Shown piece after piece: positions 1 through 12,164 of a stretch of 64,000 nucleotides of DNA. This DNA is from Chlorops oryzae (taxonomy: Eukaryota > Arthropoda > Insecta > Diptera > Chloropidae). Every line of letters starts with the position of its first letter. Positions within the stretch are counted from its first letter, which is position 1. The translations under genes were made by a program, and so were the position numbers. Below the pieces are notes generated by a model. That model had not been told where the DNA came from and did no database searches. It saw only the letters and a program-made list of their open reading frames with translations. The stretch is taken from contig CM035806.1 of assembly GCA_020466095.1 (NCBI GenBank), positions 12,514,724 through 12,578,723 of the forward strand, in the 5' to 3' direction.

Positions 1-51
1 TGTAGGTAGTAGTCCTCTCATATTAGCTTTTAATTGGCTTTTGGTCGGACG

Positions 52-1190
52 TTACCTGTAGGTTTCATCCCATGGACGATAATTACGATAGTCATACCTT
101 GTATAATAGCGATCATCACGGTAGCGATCGTAGTAGCGATCTGAATAATGAAAAAATAAAAATAAAAACAACAACAGCATTATATTAATATTTATAATAA
201 GTCCGAGAAAAATGTTATTTTCAATTTATATTTACCCTTATAAGGATCCTCATAAGATCCTTTGAAACCATCTGTTCGACGATCATCATATCGATCGCCG
301 TAACGTTCTGTAGCGTACTTATCACTGCCATAACGATCTCCATAGCGATCTCCATAACGATCTCCAGCATACTTATCACTGCCGTAACGATCTCCATAGC
401 GATCACTATAACGATCTCCACCGTATTTTTCACTGCCATAACGATCTCCACCGCCATAGCGATCGTTGTAGCGATCCCCGTAACCACGTTGCTCATAACG
501 ATCATATGTACGCGATCCATAGCGATCATCGCTGAAACTAAGGCAAAAGTTAGCAAAAAAAAAAAACAGTGGCCCAAGTGAAATATAAAAATATATAATA
601 GAAATTTAAATCGATCACTCACCGATCACGATTGCTATTGGATGCATAATAGCGATCATAGTCATTGTTGGGATAGTACCAATTTCGATCTTCAGACCCA
701 CGATTAGTGTAGCCACTGCGATAGCGATCATCATTACCATATCTGCAAAGGAATTTAAAACCCAATATGTATTTCTTCTCTTCGAAAAATCTCTAAGCCA
801 GTCAGTCCACTTACCGCTGCTCATAGCAACGCACACACCGAGACTGACGACTCTTATGGTATATTGCGCCAAGGACACTACTTCCAGGTAAATCACGGTT
901 GATCTCACTGCGTTGCCCTACAACACCAGTCTGTATTAAGGATGATTGCGTACGAGTTGGAACTCCATTCGCCGAAACACTCCATTTTTGAATAACCACA
1001 AGGACGAAACAGAAAATCTAAAAGGATCATTAGAAATAAATACCTATCTTAAATAGGAGTTTCCTTTTTAAAACGATCATTGAACGAACAACGATCATTT
1101 GTCAAATTGATAATGGATGGGAAATCTGAATTCTTAATCGATGTCTTCTCATTCTAATCGTGAAGAGTTCATCCATACCCAGTAGCGCAT
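52..1190 (-). CDS. Secreted Asp-Arg-Tyr/Gly-repeat protein
   Basis: I do not recognise this gene by name. Coding exons on the minus strand are 815-1017, 623-742, 236-531 and 52-140. All junctions are GT-AG and phases agree (0, 2, 2, 1 nt carried). A 12-nt first exon at 1179-1190 (MRYW, donor GTATGG) is my best candidate for the start, because it joins in frame to IFCFVLVVIQKW to give a good signal peptide; this exon is inferred. The full product would be 239 aa. After the signal come about 50 ordinary residues including a short Cys-containing basic stretch (RCVRCYEQR), then from about residue 72 a region of DRY, DRYG, GDRYG and SDKY units running to the end (…PWDETYR, stop at 52-54). The DNA of exon 236-531 is itself a degenerate tandem repeat, so repeat number may vary. 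Introns are short (73-161 nt). The composition suggests an extracellular or cuticle-associated low-complexity protein, but function is unknown. Confidence 0.7.
236..531 (-). repeat. Degenerate coding tandem repeat (GATCGYTAYGG units)
   Basis: The third coding repeat exon of the 52-1190 gene contains many near-copies of a 12-15 bp unit reading Asp-Arg-Tyr-Gly on the minus strand (visible on the plus strand as CCATAGCGATC / CCGTAACGATC). The units stay in one frame through 98 codons without a stop. Confidence 0.85.
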
Positions 1191-2507
1191 ATGTTCGTTT
1201 CAAGCCATTTTTGTAATTTTTTGTATTTTTATTTCACCCATTGGCCATCTAAATTTCACGTTTGAGCAAATATTTGGGGCAGAAATTAAAATGGAAAAAA
1301 AAAGAAAAACCAAAACCGCGCCATATGTCTCATAATACGAATGCTCATCAAACTCATAATTGCATGATGACGAGACCAAATTATTAGCTGGTAGTGGAAC
1401 AGATAAGCTAGATCAGGTCAGTGGCGTCGATGGGTTTTCACATGGCGGACACATATTTCGCGCACCCGCAGAATAAATCGAGTAAAATTTGTTCGCGCGA
1501 GGCGAGATATTCCCGTGATGCCCCCATTGGCCATTTTGCTGGACTGAGCATAAAAATCTTCTGTCCAAATTAAAGTTAAAAGCTCCGGGCATTGGGCTCA
1601 TAAGCTCTGCAATTATTTGAACTAAATTGTACCCCCAAACACAACACACACACACACACACACACACGAAGTCTTCCTTCCTCTCACGTTCACACTCTCT
1701 ACACCTTTTGTTCTTAACAATAAGCCAATGTTGAAGCCAAAAGTTCGTTGTGCTAGCTCCGTTTGGAGCATTTTTTCTTAATTTTCATTTTTTTTGTTTT
1801 TTTTTTTTTTTTGCATTTCATCATCATTTTTCATCGTTTTTCATTTCGGATTTTGATTTCGTTTTAATGAGCTCCAAAATAAATGAAAATATTTATCAAG
1901 TAGCATTGACATCATTTGCATGTGCCACACACGCTGCGTGATGGGACAGACGGAAGGACGGTCGGTCGGTCGGTCGGTCGGTCCGAGAATGAAATAAGTT
2001 CGTTTTAGCTCGTTGTCAATCGCAACGCTGAAGCTCAGAGAGCTCTCCACGCTTTGCTAGTCAAGCATCAGGAGCTTCCGGCTAAAGCAGTGACATGCAC
2101 TGACCACCGTCAAGTGGTGGTGTCGACATAATGGTTGCGTGTATGGCTGGACACACCGGGGGAAGAGTGTCTCGTGGTTACGAGTTCATTAAAATTATAA
2201 TAATGCGGAATCTATTTTCGATATTATGACTCTCGATGGGCTTCAATTGCAACCTTTTAATTTTTTTTATTTTTTTTTTTCATTTAGTTTCTGTTGATTT
2301 TTTTTTTTTTTGGAGAGCCTTGAGCTTTTTCGGCGCAATTGGAAAATTCTATAAATTGCTTGGATATTAATATTAATGAAATCTTGGCCCTCGAACCTAT
2401 TGAGTGAAAATTCAAGATCAGAATCAGTTTTCACATGAACTAGGATGCAAAGTAAATTAAATCAATTTCACCGATAGGTAATCAATATATTTATGCTAAT
2501 ATTCACT
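1191..2507. other. No gene seen; 5' flank of the DRY-repeat gene
   Basis: The interval holds a CA repeat, T-runs and a (GGTC)n tract near 1961-1984. Short ORFs here are low complexity. The promoter of the minus-strand gene may lie here, but I cannot place it. Confidence 0.5.
1637..1667. repeat. CA microsatellite
   Basis: A run of CA dinucleotides upstream (minus-strand sense) of the DRY-repeat gene. No other function seen. Confidence 0.9.
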
Positions 2508-2862
2508 CCCAAGCAGTTACTTTGTAACGATGGTAATGCAAAAGTAATGAAAGCGTATGTTTATGCATTACAGAATCGATTATTTTGAACACGGCGATGT
2601 CCTAGCGAATGTAATGCATGCCTATTTGCATTACCATTGTAGAAAAGTAATCGAAAATACTTGATTTTGTAATGCATTAACTATGCATTCTCAAGTAATG
2701 CTATAGAAGTATGTAGCTTTGCTTTGGAGTGAACATATCAGGCAATTACAATACCTTTTCGATTACCTCCATGCAAATTGTATAATTTACTTTGCATTCC
2801 TATATTCATGATGAAAATGTCATTACTTTGGTAATGCACATTCCAAATAACTGCTGGGCACG
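2508..2862. mobile_element. Possible TIR element (AGCAGTTAYTT ends)
   Basis: The left end CCCAAGCAGTTACTTTG and the right end, read as reverse complement CCCAGCAGTTATTTGG, form an imperfect inverted repeat. The interior is rich in inverted copies of GGTAATGCAAAGTAATG. No clear target duplication was found. Confidence 0.45.
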
Positions 2863-3906
2863 CACCCATTTCTATTACCCCTAGCTGGCATTTGGAAGAT
2901 TCTTAATTTTTGGATGAGTCATTTTTAATCTCGCTGGGTGATGAAAAACTTATGGCTTTCTGTCGTGCTTAACAGGAGACTAGAAAATGACTCATTTATA
3001 TATTTAAAGAATGGGTTCTATTGAAACAATATATGTATTAAGCAATGGCCAATTGATATTTCACTCAATATAAGACTGGAAAATGTCTGCGCGAAAAGAT
3101 TATGTGATTTATAAACAGTATGGAAAGCTATGGGCTTGTCAGTGAGCGGAACACGGCCGTTTTTCCCAAAAGTGTTTAATATGTTAGGGTATTTGACTAC
3201 TTTTGGGAAAGTGTCTCATTCAAGGTCTTAGTTCAAGCTGTTACACGATCTGCACAAATCGCATATACCCTGCTTACGCTGGGTATAAAAAATAATAAAA
3301 CAAAATAAATAAAAAATAATAATAGATGTTCCCTCGATGTGGAAACCCTCGATTCCTGCCTCCGCATCTAGACGGCGCACAGTGGGATCGTTCCATACAT
3401 TGTGCGGAAAAAAATAGAAGGAGTATTTCCTATCATAATGAAAATTAGTATTGGTGTTTTAATTCAAGTAATTAAAATATAAACTAAAATTCATCCGAAT
3501 GCGTCCACCCCTTTGGGGTACCCCCGATATACCCCTATTTGCAATTTTGTATGGCAGCTACATCAAAAACTCAATCGATTAAAATCAAACATTGTCAGAA
3601 TGTCTTCCATGCTAAAAATTTAACTTGTGCAAAAAAATGATTCAAATCTGACAGTCCCTAGGGGTACTTCTCCTGGATCTATGCACATTTTTGAACGATT
3701 CAGGTTTTTCATTTCAAATTGCAGGAATGAAGTCAAATTTTAAAGTACTTATTTTTAATGGGTTGCCTTGCTTTGTTTGAACTTTTCAAAAATTTTCAAA
3801 TAAAATTAATAAGCCTAGTTTAAATTCTCCAAGAGACTACAATTTGAAAGTTTAAGCCATCAAAAAGTTTAAACTGGGTTCAATCAGAATAATCATAATA
3901 ATCATA

Positions 3907-4509
3907 CACAGAGAAAAAAATCAAGCAGAAAACTGGTTAAATCAAAAGGAAAAACATACAAAACGACTTCAACAAGGAATATTTTTATTTTAACAATTTT
4001 TTTTTAGTTGGAAAAAATAAATATTTTCCTTTTGAATCAACCATATTTCAGGTTGAATTGAAATGATAATTTTCAAAAATGGATTTAAATTTAAATTGTT
4101 GAACCAACCACGGACGTAATTGAAATGACAAGATAATTTTTAAAATAAAAAAAATCACCTCTACAGGAAGAAATGTCAAAACAAATTTTATTAACGTTCA
4201 AAGCAAATGGCCACATAGCCCTGCTGAACATATCCCCAAAAATATCCATCGGATGGACTTCATCCGATTTTGTCCCTCCGATGTCGTGACTACTTTCGCA
4301 ATGCTTAAAAAGTTCTAAGATGAATACATATCTTATATGTCCTATTTTATAAACCAAATGAGAATTATACCGAACGACCAAATCAACAAAAAATGTTGTT
4401 GACTCAACCATTTTTCTTTTGAAATTTTTGTTCTGCTCGAAAATCAAAAGGACTGTGAATAACAATGCGCCCTTTTTTTCAAAAAAATAATGGTTGAGTT
4501 CGCTCAGTG
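3907..4509 (+). mobile_element. Non-autonomous TIR element, family A copy 1
   Basis: Ends CACAGAGAAAAA and CGCTCAGTG are inverted. The same sequence recurs at 27452-28039 and, reversed, from 63504. Contains no transposase. The better preserved copy at 27452 has an 8-bp target duplication, so this is probably a hAT-type or P-type MITE. Confidence 0.7.
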
Positions 4510-6683
4510 TAATGGGTATTTAATCATAAAAATCGTATGGTAAAATATTCCAACTTTTGTCGCTCAAATCCCACTGTGCGGCGATTCGTTTTTTTCTAAA
4601 CCGAAATAGGTCTTATGTGATTTTTTCATTGAAAAAAAAAAAAAAAAATCATAATAATAAAAAAAATATGTCGCCTTAAAGGGTTAACAAAAGCATTTGC
4701 ACTAATTTCAATCCTTAAGCTTTATGATACTTTTGTTAGAATAGTTCGTAAATCCCCTTCAAATGCCTTCACTTGCCTAAGCCAACTTAAGTGGTTCCGT
4801 ACAAATGCTGAATTGAATAAAAGGACAAAGAAATTAATCTACGACAGCCATTAATCTGTTTTGAAAGCATTTTGCGCTCTTAAGGATTTGAAAGCTTTTC
4901 TTATTTCCTTCGCAAAAATCTTTGTTTTTCTTTCGTTTTTCTTTTGCTCAAATATCTACGAATCCTCGAAGATTAATTCATTCGTCGCGTTAATCAATGA
5001 ACTTACCAATTTCAGCATCCTCATTACGATTTCATTTATTTTTTAAATTAATTGTTTTTGTTTTTTTTTTTTTTTTTTTGTTAATATTTTAAAGCTGGCG
5101 TTCTTATGGACCGCGTTCGGTTGATTCGCTCTAAACACTAAAACGTGTTCTAAAACCACGGATTTCACTTTTTCATTGTTCAGCGAGAACAAAACAAAAC
5201 AAAACCAACAACAACAACAACAAAAACAAAAAGAAAAGAGAAAGATCCAAATAAAATTTCGATTAAAATTTTTTTATTTTGTTATTATAATTAATTTGGA
5301 ATTACTCCGTTTTTATGATTGTTTGTTCTTTTTGGTTTGTTGTCGTTCAATGCTTCCCGCAGATTTGCTGGCAACACTTGACATCGAAAAATGTTTGCTG
5401 CGAATGCGCACAACGCTCTCGATGTTCTGGTATTTATTGTGTTTCGTGGCTTTCGAAAATTCGCAGTCGATGTTGGTTTTTTTTTTTGGTTGTTTTACTT
5501 TTAATTTTTTTATTATTTGTTTTTTTTCTTCGACCGAGTGGCGATCTTGGTGCGACCGAGGGGGTCATGTTTGAATTTTAATATATGTACATCGCCAGCG
5601 ATAAGCATCGCTCATCGGTTCGGTTGACGCACCGAAGAGAAACGGCCAAAACATTGGGAGCGATTGTGGCTCAAAGCACACACACACACACACACATGCG
5701 CACACGAACAGACATACCACGGCTCAGTGGGTGAACTCATGCTGCGGTGTTGATGGAAAGCTAATGTAGAGTTCTGCGTTGCCGAAAGATCGCATGGCGC
5801 AATCGGGTCCGCCACCGCAACAGACGACCCATATGGATGGTCCATGTCGTTTGGGAATTTCGCAATAGAATGTTATGGCAGGGATGTTATGCATTCTTGT
5901 CGGGCATTTCAATGTCAAGCTCTGAGAAATCGCTTCGACCACTCCCATCGAAGCAGCACCCATTTGCCTAGGTTCAATGCATATTTAGTGCGAATTCTTT
6001 TCACCAAAATTTATTTATTAATTTTTTTTTTTCGGTTTTTTTTTTTTGTGTCTTTCAATTTGAATCATTCATTTGCGAGAATAAGAAACTCCACCTGGGA
6101 ATATCAATTGAGTCATCGTAGTAATTAATAATCGAGCGTGTCAAAACGTGTATAGAGCTGTGAAAATATTTAGTTGGAAATCATTATCGAAATTCTTGGG
6201 CGGAAGAGCACTGGACACGCATGAAAGAAAAGCTTCAACATGGATAAATAAGTTTGTTTTTAGTTTTGCTTTTATTTATTTATTTATTTTTCCCCCCAAT
6301 TATAGCAACAACAAATTGTAATTTGTCTCCTTCAACTATTGTTTATTTAAGAGATTCGATAAGTTCACTTGATCTCATACGAAGAAAAATTGGCGTCTGC
6401 TGTAACGTAGATTCCCACGAGCTAGATCACTTTTCTGTATGAGTTCCGGGATAGATCTCGTTGATAGAATTTCAAAACATTAGCAGAAGAAAATGATTTC
6501 ATATGTAAGTATGTAAGGTGCTCCTATGAAATTAGGGCTAATTCATTTGGGAAGGAGATATTCCAAGTTTTTTATGGGATATTGGAGCGGCAAAGAAATT
6601 TCCAATCACGGTAGGACCTTATTAAGGCCAATTGGAAATATTTAAATTCAACTTAAATCTTAAAGTATGTCATATGAACATTA
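4510..6683. other. No supported gene
   Basis: AT-rich DNA with long T-runs and short ORFs. The block 5600-5970 is less AT-rich and has a 79-codon minus-strand ORF (5724-5963), but it has no recognisable domain or splice context, so I do not call it. Confidence 0.4.
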
Positions 6684-7050
6684 GGGTGTCCCAAAATAAA
6701 AAATTATTCCCGAATTTCATAGTTGCACGTAAGGTTTTCGAAAGCTTATGGGTTAAAGTATTTCTGAGAGTTTTTTCAGATTTTTCATAAAAGTTTTAGA
6801 GGTAACAGTTTTCCCAAAAAGTCCTGCTTTTCTGTATTTTTCGTGAAGACAGGTTCATAAGCAATGTTTTTCAATACTTTTACGCACTAATCGGAAGAAA
6901 AGTTTCCAAGCTTTATTTTCATGTACATAACAAGCTACAAAATATACTGATTTTATAGGCCATTTAGCGTCATTGATTGCATTTTTTGAAACAATTTGGG
7001 AATCATAATTTCTTAATTTATTTATTTATTTTTTTTTTTTTGGGACACCC
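6684..7050. mobile_element. TA-flanked MITE with GGGTGTCCC ends
   Basis: GGGTGTCCCAAAA at the left end is mirrored by TTTTGGGACACCC at the right end, and both are flanked by TA. That is the signature of Tc1/mariner-type target duplication. About 367 bp with no ORF of note. Confidence 0.75.
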
Positions 7051-7175
7051 TAATGAACATATAGAATATTTTCACTAGTGAGACGTCTTTTCATTCTTGC
7101 GGGGTTTGATTGGGTCTTTTTAAAAGCCTTAATAAAGCTCCGCTGGTGAAGTCCTAATATTATATCAATGGGTTT

Positions 7176-7941
7176 CTATACCCGACACACTCTGTGTTCG
7201 AGGCAGGGCCGTTTTTAGGCATAGGCTACATGGGCTGCAGCCTATGGGCCCGCACCACAAAATAGTATTGCCTTTTGGTTTTTCACTGCGCAAACGATAT
7301 GTTTGCATAGCAGTGACCTTGTTTTTTTATACTCTAGGGGGGCCCGCACCACAGGCACAGCCTAGGGGCCCAAAAAGCCTAGAAACGGCCCTGGTTCGAG
7401 GGTATATTGCGTTTGTGTGGTGAAATGATCAGCGTCACCAGGAGATTCGATTTAGCCATGTCCGTCTGTCTGTCTGTCTGTCTGTATGTCTGTCTGTCTG
7501 TGTGTCTGTCTGTATGTCCGTCTGTTTGTATACAATTTTCTTATCGAAGGAGTTGAGCTATCTTGACGAAATTTGTTATGCATACTTACAGGCACATGAG
7601 TGAGAACAAGTTCGAGAATGGACCCGATTTTAAGGGTACCTCTAGTACTAGGGTCTATCACAAAAATCCTATTTCAATGAAACTTCGAGTATTAGCGTAT
7701 ATTTAAGCCTCTGATTAGAATTCAAAAAAAAAAAAAAAAATTTTAAATCGGGCGTGGCAAAGGGGCGGGTTTCATAAAGAAATTTAACAAAATTCGGTTT
7801 ATGGGGCCCCTAATGGCCTTAAAAACCTATTGAATATTCTTTCGTAATAGTCCTGTTTTTGGGCGTGGTTTAAAAATTATTTAAACATGTGTGTCTGTGT
7901 CGAGTATTGTCAGGCTCCCCTGACTATAACACCCTTACTTA
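7176..7941 (+). mobile_element. INE-1/DINE-1-like Helentron, copy 1
   Basis: Begins TATACCCGACACACTCTGTG. It carries the CATGTCCGTCTGTCTGTC tract and the GGGCGTGGCAAAGGGGCGG motif, and ends with a short hairpin (GTCAGGCTCCCCTGAC) followed by TATAACACCCTTACTT. These blocks resemble the fly INE-1/DINE-1 family (Helitron-like, non-autonomous). Interrupted by a hAT MITE at 7204-7393. Confidence 0.7.
7204..7393. mobile_element. hAT MITE nested in INE-1-like copy 1
   Basis: TIRs CAGGGCCGTTTTTAGGC and GCCTAGAAACGGCCCTG bound a 190-bp element. The exact 8-bp duplication GTTCGAGG lies at 7196-7203 and 7394-7401. Removing the element restores the INE-1-like sequence seen at 61131. Confidence 0.93.
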
Positions 7942-8041
7942 CTTTTGAATAAATTTGAAAAACTAAAATTTGAATGCATTCTTTTGAATTAAAAAAATTC
8001 GAATGAACTCTTTTCACAAAAAAAAAAAAAAAATATATACT

Positions 8042-8335
8042 GTGGAAAGCGATTTTTAGGTTCCCATTGCGCAGTGTATCGCAAAATCCTTGAAAGCCCT
8101 TTTTTGAGTAAGCCTTATTTCAATATTTTATATCTCAAAAACTAATTAAGATAGGAAGATTAAACAAAGGGAGACTGATAATTGGTAAAGCAAGGAAATT
8201 GATTTGAAAAAAAAAAAAATTGTTTTACACTGCGAAAATTTTTTGCACAAAAATAAAAATTAATAAATTTTTATAATTTTTTCAATGTACTCCCGGTGTC
8301 GCACCACTTTCTAGATATTTTTAAAAAAATATCTA
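8042..8335 (+). repeat. Dispersed repeat, family B copy 1
   Basis: This stretch resembles 28555-28860, sharing TATATCTCAAAAACT and a following ACACTG(A/C)GAAAA segment. Ends are not defined. Confidence 0.55.
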
Positions 8336-9421
8336 TAAGTATTAACTTTTACTAAAAAAAAAAAAATATTACCAGGAAAGGAAGCGAAGCTTTAAGAAAT
8401 ATTAACAAAAACATAAGTTCACATACTCAGATGATCTCAGTACTAATATCCAGTACAAAGGTTTTTTCTTACCTAAAGGAGCTTTTAATTAAAAATCGGA
8501 GCTTTCAAAATCGTTTTTGTTCCTTTAAAACTCCTCATAAACGAAGCTCTTCGGATATTAAAAAGGTCTTCAAGGTTGCCAAAGCATTTTTATGATCATT
8601 TCTTATCGAGGTGAAAATCTATCAACCGAAACGTTAAATATTATTCATCTTTTTAATTTCGTGGCTTTGAATGTTTCTTAACTTAAAAGATTGGGCAACT
8701 GATTCTGACCGTGACAATGAAGACAACGAACTTGACAGATGGTGCCAGTTGACTTTCCTCAAAGAGCTCTTGTGACATTTAAGACTTTTACGGTACACTG
8801 CCGAAGGGATTTCTCAACACTGTGCGACTCAACGAAGCACGATTCCACTCTCGAGTGTCGAGTGTCGACGATAAACTCGTCTACATATTAATCTTATTTT
8901 TTTTTTTTTTAATTTGTTTTTCTTCTTTCTTCTAGTCCTAAGAAAAAGTCGTCCAAAAAAAAAAAAAAAATTCATTTCGGAAAACAAAAATGTCGCGCTT
9001 TAATTATGTGAGTCAACTTTTTGAAAGGGCAACCGAGCTGAACTAAGTACATAAGGTCATGACACCCCAAAACTAACTCATTCGGAGATCGACGGATTTC
9101 TGCAGATGCGAATTTTTTTTTTTTTTTTTAATTTTGATTTATTTAGAATTGCTCCACCTGCCCTACGATTTCATATTAATATAACGATATACATATGTAA
9201 CGATAATTGCGGCGTGTAAACACAGCATAATTATTGACTAATCGTCGTAACAATCGTCTCACATTTTACGCAGCGGAAGCGAAACAATATATATAAATAT
9301 ATATATGTAAAGACTATATGTTATGTACATAAATGCTCTATGATCAACGTTAATTACACGAAATACAGCCTGTATTATACAGGCCACTGATAATGGGGTC
9401 TAACAATATACTACAGATTGT

Positions 9422-9427
9422 TTTATT
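9422..9427 (-). terminator. Candidate poly(A) signal for the GalNAc-transferase gene
   Basis: AATAAA on the minus strand about 22 bp past the stop codon at 9449. Others occur further downstream, so use of this one is uncertain. Confidence 0.35.
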
Positions 9428-9448
9428 TGGAACACTCTACACGTCCAC

Positions 9449-11922
9449 TTAACGATGTATTGTCAATGTCTTGTGATGCTGGAAGTTCGTCAGTGAATTG
9501 TGTGCGGCGATATCATCACGAAACGCCAGGAAGCCCAATTGTGAATGGGAAGCTTCGTTCAGTGCTCGGGAACGAATACAGGCTCGATATTGCTCTAAGG
9601 TCAGCTTCTGACCGCCATCGCTGCCGGTACAGACCTATAAGAAGACATTATCATTTCAGTTTACGATTTCGAAAATTATTCAATATTCATTCATTCTCTT
9701 GATGCGATTACCTTTGGATGCCACATATGGAATATACCTGGATCGGTGGAACGTATTATTTTGATTTTTGAACGTACATATTTCCGATAGAGCATAACAT
9801 CTTCGCCACCCCATCCGATGATTTCTTCATCGAAACCACGCACGTTCAGAAAATCGGATCTATAGGAACAAACGAGCAAAAAGAAATTGGAGTCGATTGT
9901 TTTTTTTTTTTTGGGGGGGATTTCAAAAACAAACTCACCTATACTGGCATGTCATACCGTATCCGAAATCTCTCCAGAATCCGGTATCACGCGATATCTG
10001 CATTTGCTCCGATTCTGAGGGTATCTCTTTACCTTGAAGGGTGTATACAACATGTGGATTGTATAGGCTAAAAACAACAGGGTAATATACCTGTCAAAAT
10101 AATTGTAATACGTATTTATCGATTATATCCCCATGTTAAGGCTTTAATATCGTGGTAAAAAAAAAAACAACAAATCAATTGTACATTGGAATCAGTGCTC
10201 GGAGTTGAAAATTTTTAAAGGTGGTATATTTTTAAAGAAAAAGTGGTAGATTTATATAAAAAGTGGTAGATTTAAAATTGTTTAAAATAATAATACAATA
10301 TATCACATCTGATCATGTAGAAAATTGGGAAACTTACATGTTTTTCAGGTATTTTCTCTTATTAAAAAAATGTGTCAATATTTATTGGATGTCGTTAAGT
10401 GCCAATGCTGCCATTCTTGACAACATTCTTGACAATAGGAAGCTGCCAACATATTTTTCAATAACACATAACATTGAAGCACATTTTTTATGTTCTCAAT
10501 TATTCTAAATGATCATAAAATAAATAAAACAAATGCATAAATAAGTAAAAAAAAAAAAAAAAAAAGGTGGTAGATTTGGACCTAGCAAAGTGAAAAAAGT
10601 GGTAGATCTACCACTAAAGTGGTAGAAGTCCGAGCACTGATTGGAATGAATTTCTTACCTTTTTACCCGGCTCGGCGTTCCAACGGCAACGATGCAGAAA
10701 TCTCGTACTAAAAACAATATCCACATCGCACATAAACAGAAGAATGTCCTCATGCCGGTCCAACTTATTTTTAGTTGCATGCTCAGCACCGATTCTCAGG
10801 CCTTTTGCTATCATGAAATGAAATAAACGCCACAAATAAATCCCATCCATTAAAACAATCTCAATTTCCGTCCAATTTACCCCTGCTGAAGGTCTCGTTT
10901 AGCACAAGCAACTTCATCTTGGAAGCCATGTTTCCTGCAAGATGCTTTGCATTTTTGATGATCTCCTTCGCTTCCGTTCGGCCTTCCTCGCCAAAGTATA
11001 CAACCGTCAGTTCGACGTTCCCATCTGATTTAAGGCCAATCTTAATAAATTTCTCAATAAAAGTTCGAAACGTCGCCAGACGTCCGGACAGCGGCAGTAT
11101 GATATGTATCAGACGATTCGATATACTCAGCGACTTGATCTGCATCGCTTGAAGCGGTGCAAACGGACGCACAATCACAACGCGCATCGTAGAAACTGGG
11201 GCTGCCTTTTTATCCTGTTCCTCGGTGCGGCTACTGCGGCTACTAAAATATAGCTCGTACTGTGTTCCCGTCGTCGGCTCGATTCGGAACATGCCCTCGA
11301 TGAAATGATCCAAGGTATATCGGCTGCTTGAAGCATTGCGATTTAAGCTATCGAGTGCTCGGTTTATAACCTCCAATAGATCTTTGCGCTTATAGCCAAT
11401 CGGTTTCTCGACGACACGTTTCCCCAGTCCCAATTCAATTGGATAGATACGCGTGAACGTGAAATGATTGAAAGGTATCAATTCATATTCGTTGTTCAGT
11501 GGAAGCCCATGCAGAATCTCGGCATAACCGATCTGCTTACGTATGAACGCATTGTAGTTTAGATTGTTGCCGGGCACAGTCGTCAAGCTAGACGTCGGTG
11601 CCATTTCCGCATTGGAGGCCTTTGTGTGCTGTACAGATGTCGAGGCATTCACAACAATTTGTCGTGTCCGCAGGCGTGCTATCTCAAATCGTAAAGCTTC
11701 GATCTCGGCTTTCAGTCCTGTTATCTCGACCTCGTGTTGTCTGCAGATCTTTTGGCTTTTCGGTAATTTCCCAGCATCGCTTGAGAGCGGTTCAACTGTA
11801 AGCAGAGAGATGGAGATAGAGCGAGAGATGGAGAGAGAGGGAGAGATAGGGAGAGAGAGGAGAGATGAGAGAGAGAGAGATAGGAGGAAGAGAGATAGGA
11901 GAGAGAGGGAGAGAGGAGAGAG

Positions 11923-11981
<59 letters not shown>

Positions 11982-12164
11982 TAGATCAATCATGGAACCA
12001 GAAAAATGAAATATTTTCTTTTAATACCTACCACTGTTTGACTGATATGTTTCAACTGTTAAATCGCCTGCTCCACACTTGGCCAATAGAAGTAGCGGCA
12101 CCACCGTTACAGTAAAGATCACTAGCAGCAACCGCGTCAAAAGCTTCAGACTGATCGCATGCAT
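9449..12164 (-). CDS. Chondroitin sulfate N-acetylgalactosaminyltransferase
   Basis: Transfers N-acetylgalactosamine in chondroitin synthesis (CSGALNACT family) and is expected in the Golgi as a type II membrane protein. Six coding exons on the minus strand: 12032-12164, 10881-11795, 10659-10807, 9939-10090, 9712-9859 and 9449-9634. All junctions are GT-AG with consistent phase; the product is 560 aa (human paralogues are about 530-540). A hydrophobic signal anchor spans residues 12-31 and a coiled-coil-like stem ([15 protein letters not shown]) follows near residue 65. The glycosyltransferase fold holds a metal-binding DVD at 377-379 ([11 protein letters not shown]) and the family motif GWGGED at 465-470, followed by FHMWHP. 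Intron 1 is largely a GA microsatellite. Intron 3 holds a 447-bp hAT MITE starting 20 bp from the exon 3 donor. The start is the first ATG before the signal anchor. Probably the orthologue of Drosophila CG12913, from memory. Confidence 0.95.
10193..10639 (-). mobile_element. hAT MITE, family C copy 1 (intronic)
   Basis: Bounded by CAGTGCTCGGA and AGTCCGAGCACTG, with an exact 8-bp duplication ATTGGAAT at 10185-10192 and 10640-10647. The interior has multiple AGTGGTAGATTT units. Related copies lie at 23204 and 42699. Located inside intron 3 of the GalNAc-transferase gene. Confidence 0.95.
11805..11983. repeat. GA-rich microsatellite in intron 1
   Basis: An almost pure (GA)n/(GAGAGA) tract fills most of the first intron of the GalNAc-transferase gene. 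ORFs across it (Glu-Arg or Ser-Leu strings) are repeat artefacts. Confidence 0.95.

Noticed and set aside
4091..4465. 124-codon minus-strand ORF
   Set aside because: Lies wholly inside the family A non-autonomous element and is disrupted in the copies at 27452 and 63504.
5612..5963. Two minus-strand ORFs of 77-79 codons with sensible-looking amino acid mix
   Set aside because: No domain, no supporting splice sites, and both overlapping frames look equally good, so neither can be preferred.
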